Of a stretch of 35,575 bases of DNA, positions 1-8,666 are shown one piece after another. The notes under the pieces were generated by a model. The model worked only from the letters and a program-made list of their open reading frames with translations, was not told the DNA's origin and made no database searches. The stretch comes from Chloroflexota bacterium. Its GTDB lineage: Bacteria; Chloroflexota; Dehalococcoidia; SpSt-223. Numbering within the stretch: position 1 is the stretch's first letter; every line of letters begins with the position of its first letter. A program made the translations under genes and the position numbers. Location of the stretch: positions 1 to 35,575 of the forward strand of contig JAILZB010000011.1 in the NCBI GenBank assembly GCA_023512725.1, written 5' to 3'.

Positions 1-120
1 CCCCTGGCCGATGCCAACTATGTTCTCGAAGTGAATGCCGGCTGGGCCGCTGCCCATGGCATTATCGTCGGCAGCCCGGTGACGATCACGTTGCCCGCCG
101 GGATCGCGCTTCCCCGCTAG
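1..120 (+). CDS. C-terminal fragment of a DUF192-family protein (5' end outside window)
   Basis: Frame 1 reads PLADANYVLEVNAGWAAAHGIIVGSPVTITLPAGIALPR*, resembling the DUF192 C-terminal motif (YVLEVNAGWxxxHGIxVG). Confidence 0.75.
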   Translation, partial: PLADANYVLEVNAGWAAAHGIIVGSPVTITLPAGIALPR

Positions 121-194
121 CCCCCTGGCCAGGCCCCCGTGTATCATGCGCGGGGACGGCACGCAGGCATGTACCACCCGCCGGCGGAGGCCCA

Positions 195-566
195 GTGGGG
201 AAAAAGATCTTGCTTGCGGACGACGAAGAGGTCATTCGCCTGCTGGTGCGCACCACCATCGAGCGCGAAGACTACGAACTGCTCGAAGCGAAGGATGGCG
301 AAGAAGCGCTGGCCATCGTTCGCGCGGAGCACCCCGACCTCGTCTTGCTCGATGTTGGCATGCCCAAGCTGGACGGCTTTGCGGTGGCCCAAGCGATCAA
401 AAGCGACCCCAGGACGCGCGATACGATCGTGGTGATGCTCACCGCTCATGGCCGCGAGATCGACCGCGACCAGGGGCTGCAGCTGGGGGCAGACCTCTAC
501 TTCACCAAGCCGTTTAGCCCGCTCCAGCTGTTGCGGACGTTACGGGAGCTGCTTGGCAGCGAGTAG
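195..566 (+). CDS. Single-domain response regulator (CheY-like receiver)
   Basis: GTG start; KKILLADDEEVIR, VLLDVGMPKLDG phospho-acceptor motif, VVMLTAHG, and YFTKPFSP with conserved Lys. Confidence 0.93.
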   Translation: MGKKILLADDEEVIRLLVRTTIEREDYELLEAKDGEEALAIVRAEHPDLVLLDVGMPKLDGFAVAQAIKSDPRTRDTIVVMLTAHGREIDRDQGLQLGADLYFTKPFSPLQLLRTLRELLGSE

Positions 567-567
567 G

Positions 568-2265
568 TTGCCCAGCGCACGCTGGCTCAGGCGCCCGGAG
601 CACGCGGCTGCGATCGGGTGTCTGCTCGCCCTGGCGGGGCTCGCAAGCTTTTCTCTCTGCCTGCTCCCCCCGGACGGCACCTGGTCCGGCGATACTGGGA
701 TCCGGGTGCTCCAAGTCGAGACCCTCCTGCGCCAGGGCGACTTTGCCGTTCCCTATCTTGGCCAGGCAGCCGACCCGACCAACCGTTGGAACCCGCTTGC
801 TCCCCGCTACTTCGCCTGGCAAGGCGAGCGCTACTACCCCAAGTTCTCCCCGGCCTATGCTCTCCTGGTGGCCGGGGTGGTCGCGCTGGGCGGCCTGCGG
901 GCGGCAGCGCTGCCGGCGCTGCTGGCCCTGGCCCTCGCCGCGGCCGCACTCGGAGGGATGCTGCGGCTGGCCGGCAGTCGTGCCGGATGGGTCGCTGCCC
1001 TGGCGGTCATTCTCGCTTCGCCGTTGGTGTTCTACGCCAATGAGCTGTGGGAACACGAGCTGGCGGTCGCGCTGGCGCTCGTGGGCATGCTACTCCTCGT
1101 GGCCACGGCCTGGTCTTCCTCGTGGTGGCTTCCCCTGGGCGCTGGGGGGGCGTTCGGGGTGGGCCTCTGGTTCCGGGCCGAGCTGTACGCCGCTCTCCCG
1201 GCCATACTGGTTGCCGCTCTCGTTGCCCGTCTCCCTCGGCGCTCCCTTGTGCTCGCGCTGATCGCCACCCTGCTTGCGGCCCTGCCTCTGTTCGGCTGGC
1301 AGCAAGCCCTCTACGGTCGGGCCGAAGGCGCCCAGGTGGCGCTGGACTCGCCGCTCGTCTTGCGCGGTGCAGCGCCAGTGGTCATTGCCCAGCGTCTGCT
1401 CCGGCAGTGGGGCGATACCATCCCGAGCCTGGTCGTCCCGCAGGGCCCGCTTCTCCTCTGGCTACTCGCCGCTGGCCTGATCGTGGGGGGTGCGTTCACG
1501 CGCCGCCGTCACCGCTGGGGGCACGGGCTGCTGATGGCCGGGCTGGTGCTCGCGGCGGTGCTGGCGATCGTGAACCTCGCGCTCCGCCTGGCTCCGGTAG
1601 ACGTCGTTGCCTCCTGCCCGCTGGTGTTGGGAGGGCTCACGGTCTCCTGGCGCGCCCTGGAGGAGCGGCGGCAGCTCCTCTTTCGCGTGCTGGCGCTGAG
1701 TGCGCTCAGCTACGTGGTGCTTGCCCTCTTTACCGCCCCCTCGCCGGGCGGTGCCCAGCACGGCCCGCGCTATCTCCTGCTGAGCTACCCCTTGCTGATC
1801 GGCTGTGCCGTCCTGGCTGGAGAGCGCTGGCTGGCCTGCTCGCCAAGCTGGCGCCGCACCGCGACGCTGGCGACCCTGGGAGTACTGGCGGCGGCGAGCC
1901 TGGCCGTGCAACTTGCCGGGCTCCGAAACCTGCTCGTCATCCGCGAGCAGTACGCGATGGTGGCGCGGGTGAGTGCTGCGCTTCCCCCGGGCCCGCTCGT
2001 GACCGACCTCTGGTGGTACCCCCAGGTGGTGCCAGCTGAAGTCCTGCGGCGGCCGGTCTTTCTCGTTCGCGATGGCAACGACCTGGCCATGCTTGCTGAC
2101 CGGCTGGCGGAGCAGGGGGCAGCCCAAGTGACGCTGGTGACCTCAGCGGAGCAGCCCCGCTGGCCCCTTCCCGACCGGACGATGGGCGGTCGCGCGCTAC
2201 GTGCTGCTCCTCCTAAGGCCATCGCGCCGCGCCAGCTACAGTTCCAGTCCGTCACCATCGACTAG
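568..2265 (+). CDS. Polytopic membrane protein, probable GT39/PMT-like glycosyltransferase
   Basis: In-frame TTG at 568 directly after the regulator stop; many hydrophobic segments; N-terminal SGDTGIRVLQVETLLRQG / RYFAWQGERYYPKFSPAYALL resembles GT39-type first loop. Confidence 0.7.
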   Translation: MPSARWLRRPEHAAAIGCLLALAGLASFSLCLLPPDGTWSGDTGIRVLQVETLLRQGDFAVPYLGQAADPTNRWNPLAPRYFAWQGERYYPKFSPAYALLVAGVVALGGLRAAALPALLALALAAAALGGMLRLAGSRAGWVAALAVILASPLVFYANELWEHELAVALALVGMLLLVATAWSSSWWLPLGAGGAFGVGLWFRAELYAALPAILVAALVARLPRRSLVLALIATLLAALPLFGWQQALYGRAEGAQVALDSPLVLRGAAPVVIAQRLLRQWGDTIPSLVVPQGPLLLWLLAAGLIVGGAFTRRRHRWGHGLLMAGLVLAAVLAIVNLALRLAPVDVVASCPLVLGGLTVSWRALEERRQLLFRVLALSALSYVVLALFTAPSPGGAQHGPRYLLLSYPLLIGCAVLAGERWLACSPSWRRTATLATLGVLAAASLAVQLAGLRNLLVIREQYAMVARVSAALPPGPLVTDLWWYPQVVPAEVLRRPVFLVRDGNDLAMLADRLAEQGAAQVTLVTSAEQPRWPLPDRTMGGRALRAAPPKAIAPRQLQFQSVTID

Positions 2266-2706
2266 TCGCCGAGGATCAGCCTGCTGCGCTGAGGGCGGCC
2301 GGTCGGGGGTGGCGCATCGCGCGAGCTGCTCCCCGGTTCGAGCGGCTCCCGGGTGGGGCTCGCACCGCGGGTGTCGCCCAGTGGTCTCTGGCACGCGGTT
2401 GGACGAAGGCAGCGGCGCGGTCCCGACGACGCGGTGGGGGTAGTCGTCGTCGCGACGATGGCGGGGAGAACTTCCGTGTGCGTGAGCCGAAGGCGCCTCC
2501 CTCAGACGTCGGGAGAGTGCATCGGCCGGTCGGTCCACGAAAGCTTTACTTCATTACTTCACTTCAGTGGAAGTAGGGGTGCTCCTAGCTGGGGCCCCAC
2601 TGGGCCGAGGGGGCGCAGGCCCATTTGACTGCCCTCGGAAGGATTGCCAGGCTGCGCCCCGGCTTCTGGCGGAGGGAGCATCTCGGCTCGCCAGGGAGGA
2701 GGACCG

Positions 2707-3333
2707 ATGAGCCAGCGGGGGAGGCGGGCCCTGGCAGCCTCCCCCGCTGCCCTCGACGTCGGCGGGGACTTCACGACGGGGAACGACGAAGTCCACCAGG
2801 GCTACGCCGGCTTTGCCTTCACCCCCATCGCCTTCACCGCTGGCACGCTCAGCGTCGTCCAGGGGGGAAGCGCCACGGTGGGCAGCAGCGTGCTCCAAGC
2901 CACCGGTGGCTTCGCCGGCACGCCCACCAGCCAGCGCTACACCCTGGCCAGTGCGCCGAGCAGCGGCACCCTCAAGCTGGGAAGCACTCCGCTCACCGTG
3001 GGGAGCGTTTTTACCCAGCAGGATGTCAACACCGGGCAGGTGAGCTACCAGCACAACGGCAGCGCCACGGCCAGCGATACCTTCAGCCTCACCGTCAGTG
3101 ACGGAGTGGGTGGCAGTGATGGCCCGAAGCCCGTCAGCGTGACGGTCACGCTGTTCACCCCAACCCCAACTTCAACGCCAACTTCAACGCCAACTTCAAC
3201 CCCAACTTCGACCGCAACCCCAACCCCAACTTCAACGCCACCCTCGCCTGCAACCCCAACCCCAACCACGACGCCAAGCTCCGGCGGGAGCCGGACCTAC
3301 CTCGGGATTACCTACCGCTTCGCCAGCCCCTAG
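2707..3333 (+). CDS. CSPG/cadherin-like repeat domain plus Thr-Pro-rich linker; short or truncated surface protein
   Basis: ATG at 2707 with upstream GGAGGA; GGSATVGSSVLQATGG...YTLASAPSSGTLKLGSTPLTVGSVFTQQDVNTGQVSYQHNGSATASDTFSLTVSDG is CSPG/cadherin-like; followed by (TPTS)n and YLGITYRFASP*. No signal peptide seen. Confidence 0.65.
   Translation: MSQRGRRALAASPAALDVGGDFTTGNDEVHQGYAGFAFTPIAFTAGTLSVVQGGSATVGSSVLQATGGFAGTPTSQRYTLASAPSSGTLKLGSTPLTVGSVFTQQDVNTGQVSYQHNGSATASDTFSLTVSDGVGGSDGPKPVSVTVTLFTPTPTSTPTSTPTSTPTSTATPTPTSTPPSPATPTPTTTPSSGGSRTYLGITYRFASP
3157..3276 (+). repeat. Low-complexity ~12-bp tandem repeat (ccaacttcaacg/ccccaa) coding for TPTSTPTS linker
   Basis: Direct reading: ccaaccccaacttcaacgccaacttcaacgccaacttcaaccccaacttcg... 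Confidence 0.9.
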
Positions 3334-3572
3334 GCGTTGCTGGCCTCCCCGCCTCCTGCTGGGGTGGGCAGGAGCGCCACCAGCAGCGCCGAGCACCTGC
3401 CACTACGGCAGGCGCCCTCCCACACAACGGGCACTCTCACCGGCGCCTCCTCCCAGGCAACGGCCAGCTGCACCGGCGTGAGCAGCTCCTCTCCCGCCGA
3501 AGCACCTTGGCTCCCTAGCCGAGCCGGGCAATTCCCCGGCAAGGAAGCAGCCCCTTCGCTGCCAGCATGTGC

Positions 3573-3578
3573 TATAGT
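3573..3578 (+). promoter_or_regulatory. Extended -10 promoter candidate for the radical SAM operon
   Basis: TGTGCTATAGT (TGn-TATAGT) about 100 nt upstream of ATG 3681; -35 element weak. Confidence 0.45.
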
Positions 3579-3680
3579 ACCAGCGGCTTGAGAAGCGCCT
3601 GCCCGGCTGGCTCGCTGGGCAGGGCAGCACTTCCCACAGCGTCGCGAGGGCTTGCGCGACACCAAGCGAGGACCGAACCG

Positions 3681-5135
3681 ATGAACGTGCTGCTGGTCAA
3701 CCCCAACATCACCATGCCGATCGCGGTGCGGACCTCTCCTCCCCTGGGCATCGCCTACATCGCTGCCATCTCCGAGCGGATGGGCCACCAGGTCCGCGTG
3801 CTCGACATGCAGGTCGACGACACGCCGCTGGAGCAACTGGTCGACGAGTTCCCCCCGGACGTCATCGGCATTACGGCCAATACTCCCCAGGTGAAGGCCG
3901 CCTGGGCAGTCGCCGAGAAGTTCAAGCGGCTCCACCCCTGCCCGATCATGATCGGCGGCCCCCATCCTACCGTGCTGCCGGAGGAGACCCTGCGCCGCTC
4001 CCCGATCGATGTAGTTGCCCGCGGGGAAGGCGAGGCGACCTGGGAGGAGTTCCTCACCGTCGTCGCTCGCACGCCGCGCCACAACAGCGCCGCCCTGGCC
4101 GAGCACCTGGTCGGTGTCAAGGGGATCTCCTTCCGCGGGCCAAGCGGCGAGTTCATCCACGCTCCCGACCGCCCGCCCATCCGGGACCTGGACTCCCTCC
4201 CCTTCCCAGCCTACCACCTGTTCAAGAAAGAGGGCTATACCTCGCTCCAGCCCACGCTGGACGGGGGAACGGCGCGCTCGTTCGCCATGTGCACCTCGCG
4301 CGGCTGCCCCTATCGCTGCACCTACTGCTCCCAGTCGACCTTCCCCGAGAAGTGGCGTGCCCGCTCGGTCGAGAGCGTGATCGCCGAGTTCCGCCACCTC
4401 ATCCATGACCTGGGCGCCACCGAGATCGGGATCGTCGACGACTCCTTCAACATCGACCGCAAGAGAGTGGCCGCCATCTGCGATGCCTTGATCGAATCCG
4501 GGCTGAACACTGTACCGTGGCTGCTGATCAACGGCATCCGCTCTAACCTGGCCGACCGCGAACTGCTGGCGAAGATGAAGGCTGCTGGTTGCAAGCGAGT
4601 CGCGTTCGCTCCCGAGACTGGTAACGAATACATCCTCCAGCGCATCAACAAGAAGCACACCATGAAGCAGGTGCGCGAAGCGTTCGCCAACGCCAAGGCC
4701 GTGGGGATGGAGACGATCGGCTTCTTCATGATCGGCCTGCCCGGCGACACCGAAGAGACGATGGAAGAGACGATCCGCTTCGCCATCGAGCTCGACCCCG
4801 ATGTGGCCAATTTCTCGATGACCACCCCCTTCCCAGGCACCATCCTCTACAACGAAGTCCTGGAGCGGGGGCGGCTACTGATGGACGACTGGGACGACTA
4901 CATCTTCCTGGAGGGCAAAGCCCGCTACGAGCTCGACGTGCCGGCCGAGGTGATGGAGCGGAAGTGGCACGAGGCCTACCGCCGCTTCTACCTCCGACCG
5001 CGACGGATCCTCAAGACACTGGCTCGCCGCTCGACCTGGCAGCAACTCCCCCGGCTGGCCAGTATGGCCGCCAAGCTGGCCATGCCCTACCACCCTGCGC
5101 CCAAGCGACCAAGCAATGTGGAAGTGGCGTGCTAA
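3681..5135 (+). CDS. B12-binding-domain radical SAM protein (paralogue 1)
   Basis: MNVLLVNPNITMPIAVRTSPPLGIAYIAAISERMGHQVRVLD (Rossmann/B12-binding-like), IGGPHPTVLPEE, VARGEGE, and CTSRGCPYRCTYCSQ (CxxxCxxC). Confidence 0.93.
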   Translation: MNVLLVNPNITMPIAVRTSPPLGIAYIAAISERMGHQVRVLDMQVDDTPLEQLVDEFPPDVIGITANTPQVKAAWAVAEKFKRLHPCPIMIGGPHPTVLPEETLRRSPIDVVARGEGEATWEEFLTVVARTPRHNSAALAEHLVGVKGISFRGPSGEFIHAPDRPPIRDLDSLPFPAYHLFKKEGYTSLQPTLDGGTARSFAMCTSRGCPYRCTYCSQSTFPEKWRARSVESVIAEFRHLIHDLGATEIGIVDDSFNIDRKRVAAICDALIESGLNTVPWLLINGIRSNLADRELLAKMKAAGCKRVAFAPETGNEYILQRINKKHTMKQVREAFANAKAVGMETIGFFMIGLPGDTEETMEETIRFAIELDPDVANFSMTTPFPGTILYNEVLERGRLLMDDWDDYIFLEGKARYELDVPAEVMERKWHEAYRRFYLRPRRILKTLARRSTWQQLPRLASMAAKLAMPYHPAPKRPSNVEVAC

Positions 5136-5217
5136 GCGCTCGGCGCAGGATCAGCCGGTGGCCCCAGCAGTGGCCAGCCCAGCGGCTGCGCCCCCGCCAG
5201 CGGCAGGCTTCCGCCGG

Positions 5218-6183
5218 ATGAGCGCCCCGACGGAGCCGATCCGCGTCTCCCTAGGCATCATGGCGCATAACGAGGAGGCAAATATCGGCCGCCTCCTCGA
5301 AGCGCTACTCGCTCAGGAGCTGGCGACCGTCGTCATCAGCGAGATCATCGTCGTCGCCAGCGGCTGCACCGACCGCACCCACGAGATCGTCACCGCGTTC
5401 GCCGCGCGTGACCCCCGGATCCGTCTCCTCGTCCAGCCGGTACGCGAAGGGAAGACGTCGGCCATCAACCTGTTCCTCTCCCACGCCCGCGAGGAGATCG
5501 TGATCGTCCAGAGCGGCGACACCCTCGTGCGCCCCGATACGATCGAGCACCTGATCAAGCCGTTCGCCGACCCCAGCGTCGGGATGACCGGCGCCCAGAA
5601 GGTGCCAGTCAACGCCTCTGACCAGTTCATCGGCTACCTGAGCCACCTCCGCCTCCAGCTCGAACACCAGCTCTGCCTGGAAGTGCCGCGGCTGGGCGAA
5701 CTGATCGCCTTCCGCAAGCTGATCGAGGCGATCCCCCAGGATGTCGCGATGGACGAGGCGTTCATGGAGGCGTTCATCATCCGCCGGGGCTTGCGCGTGC
5801 TCTACGCCCCAAACGCGGTGGTCTACAACATGGGCCCGACCACGGTGGCCGATTTCATCCGCCAGCGCCGGCGCAACTACGCCGGTCACCTTCACCTCAA
5901 GCATAAGTACGGCTACAAGGTGGCAAGCCTGAATAGCCGCATCGTCGCTCGGCTCGCCGCCCGCGAGGTCTACCGCCTGCTGCGCATGTTCGTCTTCATC
6001 TTCTGGGCCGGCGGCCTGGAACTGATCGCCCGCGTGCTGGGAAGCTACGACTACTACATCAAAGGGCGGCGTCACGTGATCTGGGAGATGGCCTGGACAA
6101 CCAAGCGGCTGGACGGCAACGCCCTCTCGCCATTGCCCTCGGCCCCTCCCCCACGCCCACCCGGTCTCCAGGAAGCGCCGTGA
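5218..6183 (+). CDS. Glycosyltransferase family 2
   Basis: VSLGIMAHNEEANIGRLLEALLAQ, EIIVVASGCTDRTHEIV, VQSGDTLVRPDTIEHLI. The longer ORF starts at 5116 and would overlap the previous gene. Confidence 0.88.
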   Translation: MSAPTEPIRVSLGIMAHNEEANIGRLLEALLAQELATVVISEIIVVASGCTDRTHEIVTAFAARDPRIRLLVQPVREGKTSAINLFLSHAREEIVIVQSGDTLVRPDTIEHLIKPFADPSVGMTGAQKVPVNASDQFIGYLSHLRLQLEHQLCLEVPRLGELIAFRKLIEAIPQDVAMDEAFMEAFIIRRGLRVLYAPNAVVYNMGPTTVADFIRQRRRNYAGHLHLKHKYGYKVASLNSRIVARLAAREVYRLLRMFVFIFWAGGLELIARVLGSYDYYIKGRRHVIWEMAWTTKRLDGNALSPLPSAPPPRPPGLQEAP

Positions 6184-7208
6184 AGGGCCTGCCCGGCTTT
6201 GCCCTGCGGCTGGCCCTTGGGCTTGCCCTGGCAGGTTGGCTGGTCTACCAGGAGAACCCCGCAACGATCTGGGCGGCCGCCCAGCGGACGAACCTCGCGG
6301 TGCTGGGGCTGGCCTTCCTGCTCTACCAGCTGGCTATTGCCCTCAACGCCTACAAGTGGGGAGTGCTGCTCCGAGCCCAGGGGGTGACCGTCCCGTTCCC
6401 GCAGCTCCTCCGCTCGACCTTCGTCGGGCTGTTCTTCGGCAACTTCCTGCCCAGCAACGTCGGGGGGGATGCCGTGCGTGCCTTCGACCTCTCGCGCCAG
6501 GCCGGGCGCGGGACGGCCGCCGCCACCTCCGTGATCGTCGACCGGATGACCGGGCTGTTGGTCTTCATCGCCTCCGCGGCCGTCTTTGGGACACTCGCCG
6601 CCCTCTGGACCGGCGCGAGCGTGCTCTGGCAGGTCGCGCTCCTCTCCTTGCTGCTGTTCCTCGGCGGCAGTCTGCTCTTTCTGGCCCTGATCACGCGCTC
6701 GGTCACCCGGCAGGCTCGCTACCTCTTCTTACTCGTGCCCCAACTGCATCCCCTGCGGGCGAGCGGTCGGATGGTGGCCGATGCCTTCGCCGCCTATCGC
6801 CAGCACCCGCGAGCGGTGGCGCTCGCGTGCCTCACCTCTTTCGCCATCCAGACGGTCACCTCGGTCGTTAACTGGCTGATCGGGGTCTCCCTGGGTCTGG
6901 AGGCACCCTTCATCTATTTCTTCGTCTTCAACCCGATCGTCGCCTTCGTGCTGCTGGTGCCCATCGCCATCAACGGGATCGGGGTCCAGCAGGCCATCTA
7001 CGTGTTCTGCTACGCCACCCTCGCCCGGCTGATGAGCGAAACCGAAGCGTTGACGCTGTCACTCCTGATGCATGGCGTTATCATTACGACGGGCTTGCTC
7101 GGCGGCCTGGTATGGATCCGGGCGGTCCGGCGTTCTCGGGCAGGCTGGAACGCTCAACCCGGCACGGCGGTGGCGGCCGTCGGGACGAATGCGGTGGTGA
7201 GAAGGTAA
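6180..7208 (+). CDS. Lysylphosphatidylglycerol synthase TM-region / flippase-like family protein (UPF0104-like)
   Basis: NAYKWGVLLRAQGVTVPFPQLLRSTFVGLFFGNFLPSNVGGDAVRAFDLSR is the signature of this family; multiple TM segments; GTG start overlaps the GT2 stop by 4 nt. Confidence 0.87.
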   Translation: MKGLPGFALRLALGLALAGWLVYQENPATIWAAAQRTNLAVLGLAFLLYQLAIALNAYKWGVLLRAQGVTVPFPQLLRSTFVGLFFGNFLPSNVGGDAVRAFDLSRQAGRGTAAATSVIVDRMTGLLVFIASAAVFGTLAALWTGASVLWQVALLSLLLFLGGSLLFLALITRSVTRQARYLFLLVPQLHPLRASGRMVADAFAAYRQHPRAVALACLTSFAIQTVTSVVNWLIGVSLGLEAPFIYFFVFNPIVAFVLLVPIAINGIGVQQAIYVFCYATLARLMSETEALTLSLLMHGVIITTGLLGGLVWIRAVRRSRAGWNAQPGTAVAAVGTNAVVRR

Positions 7209-7213
7209 AGCCG

Positions 7214-8650
7214 ATGCGCGTCTTGCTCGTCAATCCGCAGTCCAAAGTGTGGACCTCACCCGAGCTGATCCACCTTGGCCTGGCCTACATCGCGGGTGCG
7301 CTTGAAGAGCTGGGCCATACCGTTCGGGTCTATGATGGCGCCGCCGAGACCGAGCCCTACGAGGCTGTTCTGGCCGAGGGCTGGGATGTCGTGGGTGTGA
7401 CTGCCACCACCCCCCAGATCGCTGATGCCTGGTTGGCCGTTGACCAGGCGAAGGCGACCGGCGCCCTCACCATCATGGGCGGTCCCCACCCCACGATCCA
7501 GCCGCTCGAGCAAATCGCCCGGCCGAGCGTCGACCTGGTCGTGCGGGGTGAAGGCGAGCAGCCCGTCCGCGAGCTGTTCCCGCTCCTCGAGCAGCTGAAC
7601 GGGCGCCCGCTCTCGGCCATCGCTGACCAGCTCCGCGAAATCCGCGGCCTGACCGCCAAGCTGGAAACGGGAGAGATCATTCACAACCCGGACCGTCCCT
7701 TCCAGAAAGACCTCTCCCGCTTGCCCCGTCCTGCCTTCCATCTCTTCAAGGTCGAGCGCTACAGCAACCTCCAGCCATTCACCGATGGTCGGCGCAAGGA
7801 GCGCTCCTTCACGATCATGACCTCGCGCGGCTGTCCGCACGCCTGCACCTTCTGCTCGCGCAGCGTCGAGGGACGGACCTGGCGGCCCCGCAAGATCGAC
7901 GAAGTGATCGCGGAATGGCGCTGGTTGATCGAAGAGTGCGGGGCAACCGAGATCGGGGTGGCGGATGATGTGTGGAATCTGCACCTCGCCCGAGCGAAGG
8001 AGCTCTGCCGCGCCCTCATCGCTCACGGGCTGAACCGCGTGCCCTGGGTGACCATCCACGGGATGCGCGCCGATGCCACCGACGAAGAGCTGTTCTTCCT
8101 GATGAAGCAGGCCGGCTGCAAGCGGGTGGGGTTTGGCGTCGAGAGTGGGAACCAGGCCGTGCTCGACCGGATGAAGAAGAAGCAGACCCTCGACCAGGTC
8201 CGTCAGGCCATGCGCAACGCCAAGAAAGCGGGCCTCCAGACCATGGGCTTCTTCATCTTCGGGATGCCCGGCGACACCGAAGAGACGATGGAAGAGACGA
8301 TCCGCTTCGCCATCGAACTGGACCCCGACCTGGCGAACTTTATGATCGCGACACCCTATCCCGGCACCGAACTGTACGACATCATCGTGCGGGAAGGGCA
8401 GTTCCACGTCACCAACTGGGAGGAGCTTGCCATCCACAGCGATCGCGCCCACTTCTCGATCGGGGAGACGCACGCCGCCATTGTGGAGAAGAAGTGGCAC
8501 GAAGCCTACCGCCGCTTCTACCTCCGGCCCAGTCGGCTCTGGCGGCGCGCCCTGATGCTCGATACCTGGCTGCGGCTCCCCTACTACCTCGGGGCGGCGC
8601 GTCGCTTCTTCCTTGCGACTGGCCGCCCAGAATATGTCCAGAGCGTTTAG
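7214..8650 (+). CDS. B12-binding-domain radical SAM protein (paralogue 2)
   Basis: MRVLLVNPQSKVWTSPELIHLGLAYIAGALEELGHTVRVYD, MGGPHPT, VVRGEGE, MTSRGCPHACTFCSRS (CxxxCxxC); close to paralogue 1 throughout. Confidence 0.93.
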   Translation: MRVLLVNPQSKVWTSPELIHLGLAYIAGALEELGHTVRVYDGAAETEPYEAVLAEGWDVVGVTATTPQIADAWLAVDQAKATGALTIMGGPHPTIQPLEQIARPSVDLVVRGEGEQPVRELFPLLEQLNGRPLSAIADQLREIRGLTAKLETGEIIHNPDRPFQKDLSRLPRPAFHLFKVERYSNLQPFTDGRRKERSFTIMTSRGCPHACTFCSRSVEGRTWRPRKIDEVIAEWRWLIEECGATEIGVADDVWNLHLARAKELCRALIAHGLNRVPWVTIHGMRADATDEELFFLMKQAGCKRVGFGVESGNQAVLDRMKKKQTLDQVRQAMRNAKKAGLQTMGFFIFGMPGDTEETMEETIRFAIELDPDLANFMIATPYPGTELYDIIVREGQFHVTNWEELAIHSDRAHFSIGETHAAIVEKKWHEAYRRFYLRPSRLWRRALMLDTWLRLPYYLGAARRFFLATGRPEYVQSV

Positions 8651-8666
8651 CGTTTAGGGCAGGCAG

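Noticed and set aside
2325-2360. Possible tRNA T-arm (ggttcgagc)
   Set aside because: Flanking bases do not form a 5-bp T-stem and no acceptor stem or anticodon arm is visible.
3157-3276. CRISPR-like array
   Set aside because: 12-bp coding low-complexity repeat without spacers; encodes a TPTS linker.
3353-3374. CTCCTGC/GCAGGAG inverted repeat after the CSPG-like gene
   Set aside because: Perfect 7-bp stem but no T-tract; insufficient for an intrinsic terminator call.
3330-4658. 442-aa minus ORF antisense to radical SAM gene 1
   Set aside because: Low-complexity shadow of a strongly supported gene.
5305-6264. 319-aa minus ORF antisense to GT2
   Set aside because: Shadow ORF of a well-supported glycosyltransferase.
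7256-8500. 414-aa minus ORF antisense to radical SAM gene 2
   Set aside because: Shadow ORF; no recognisable motif.
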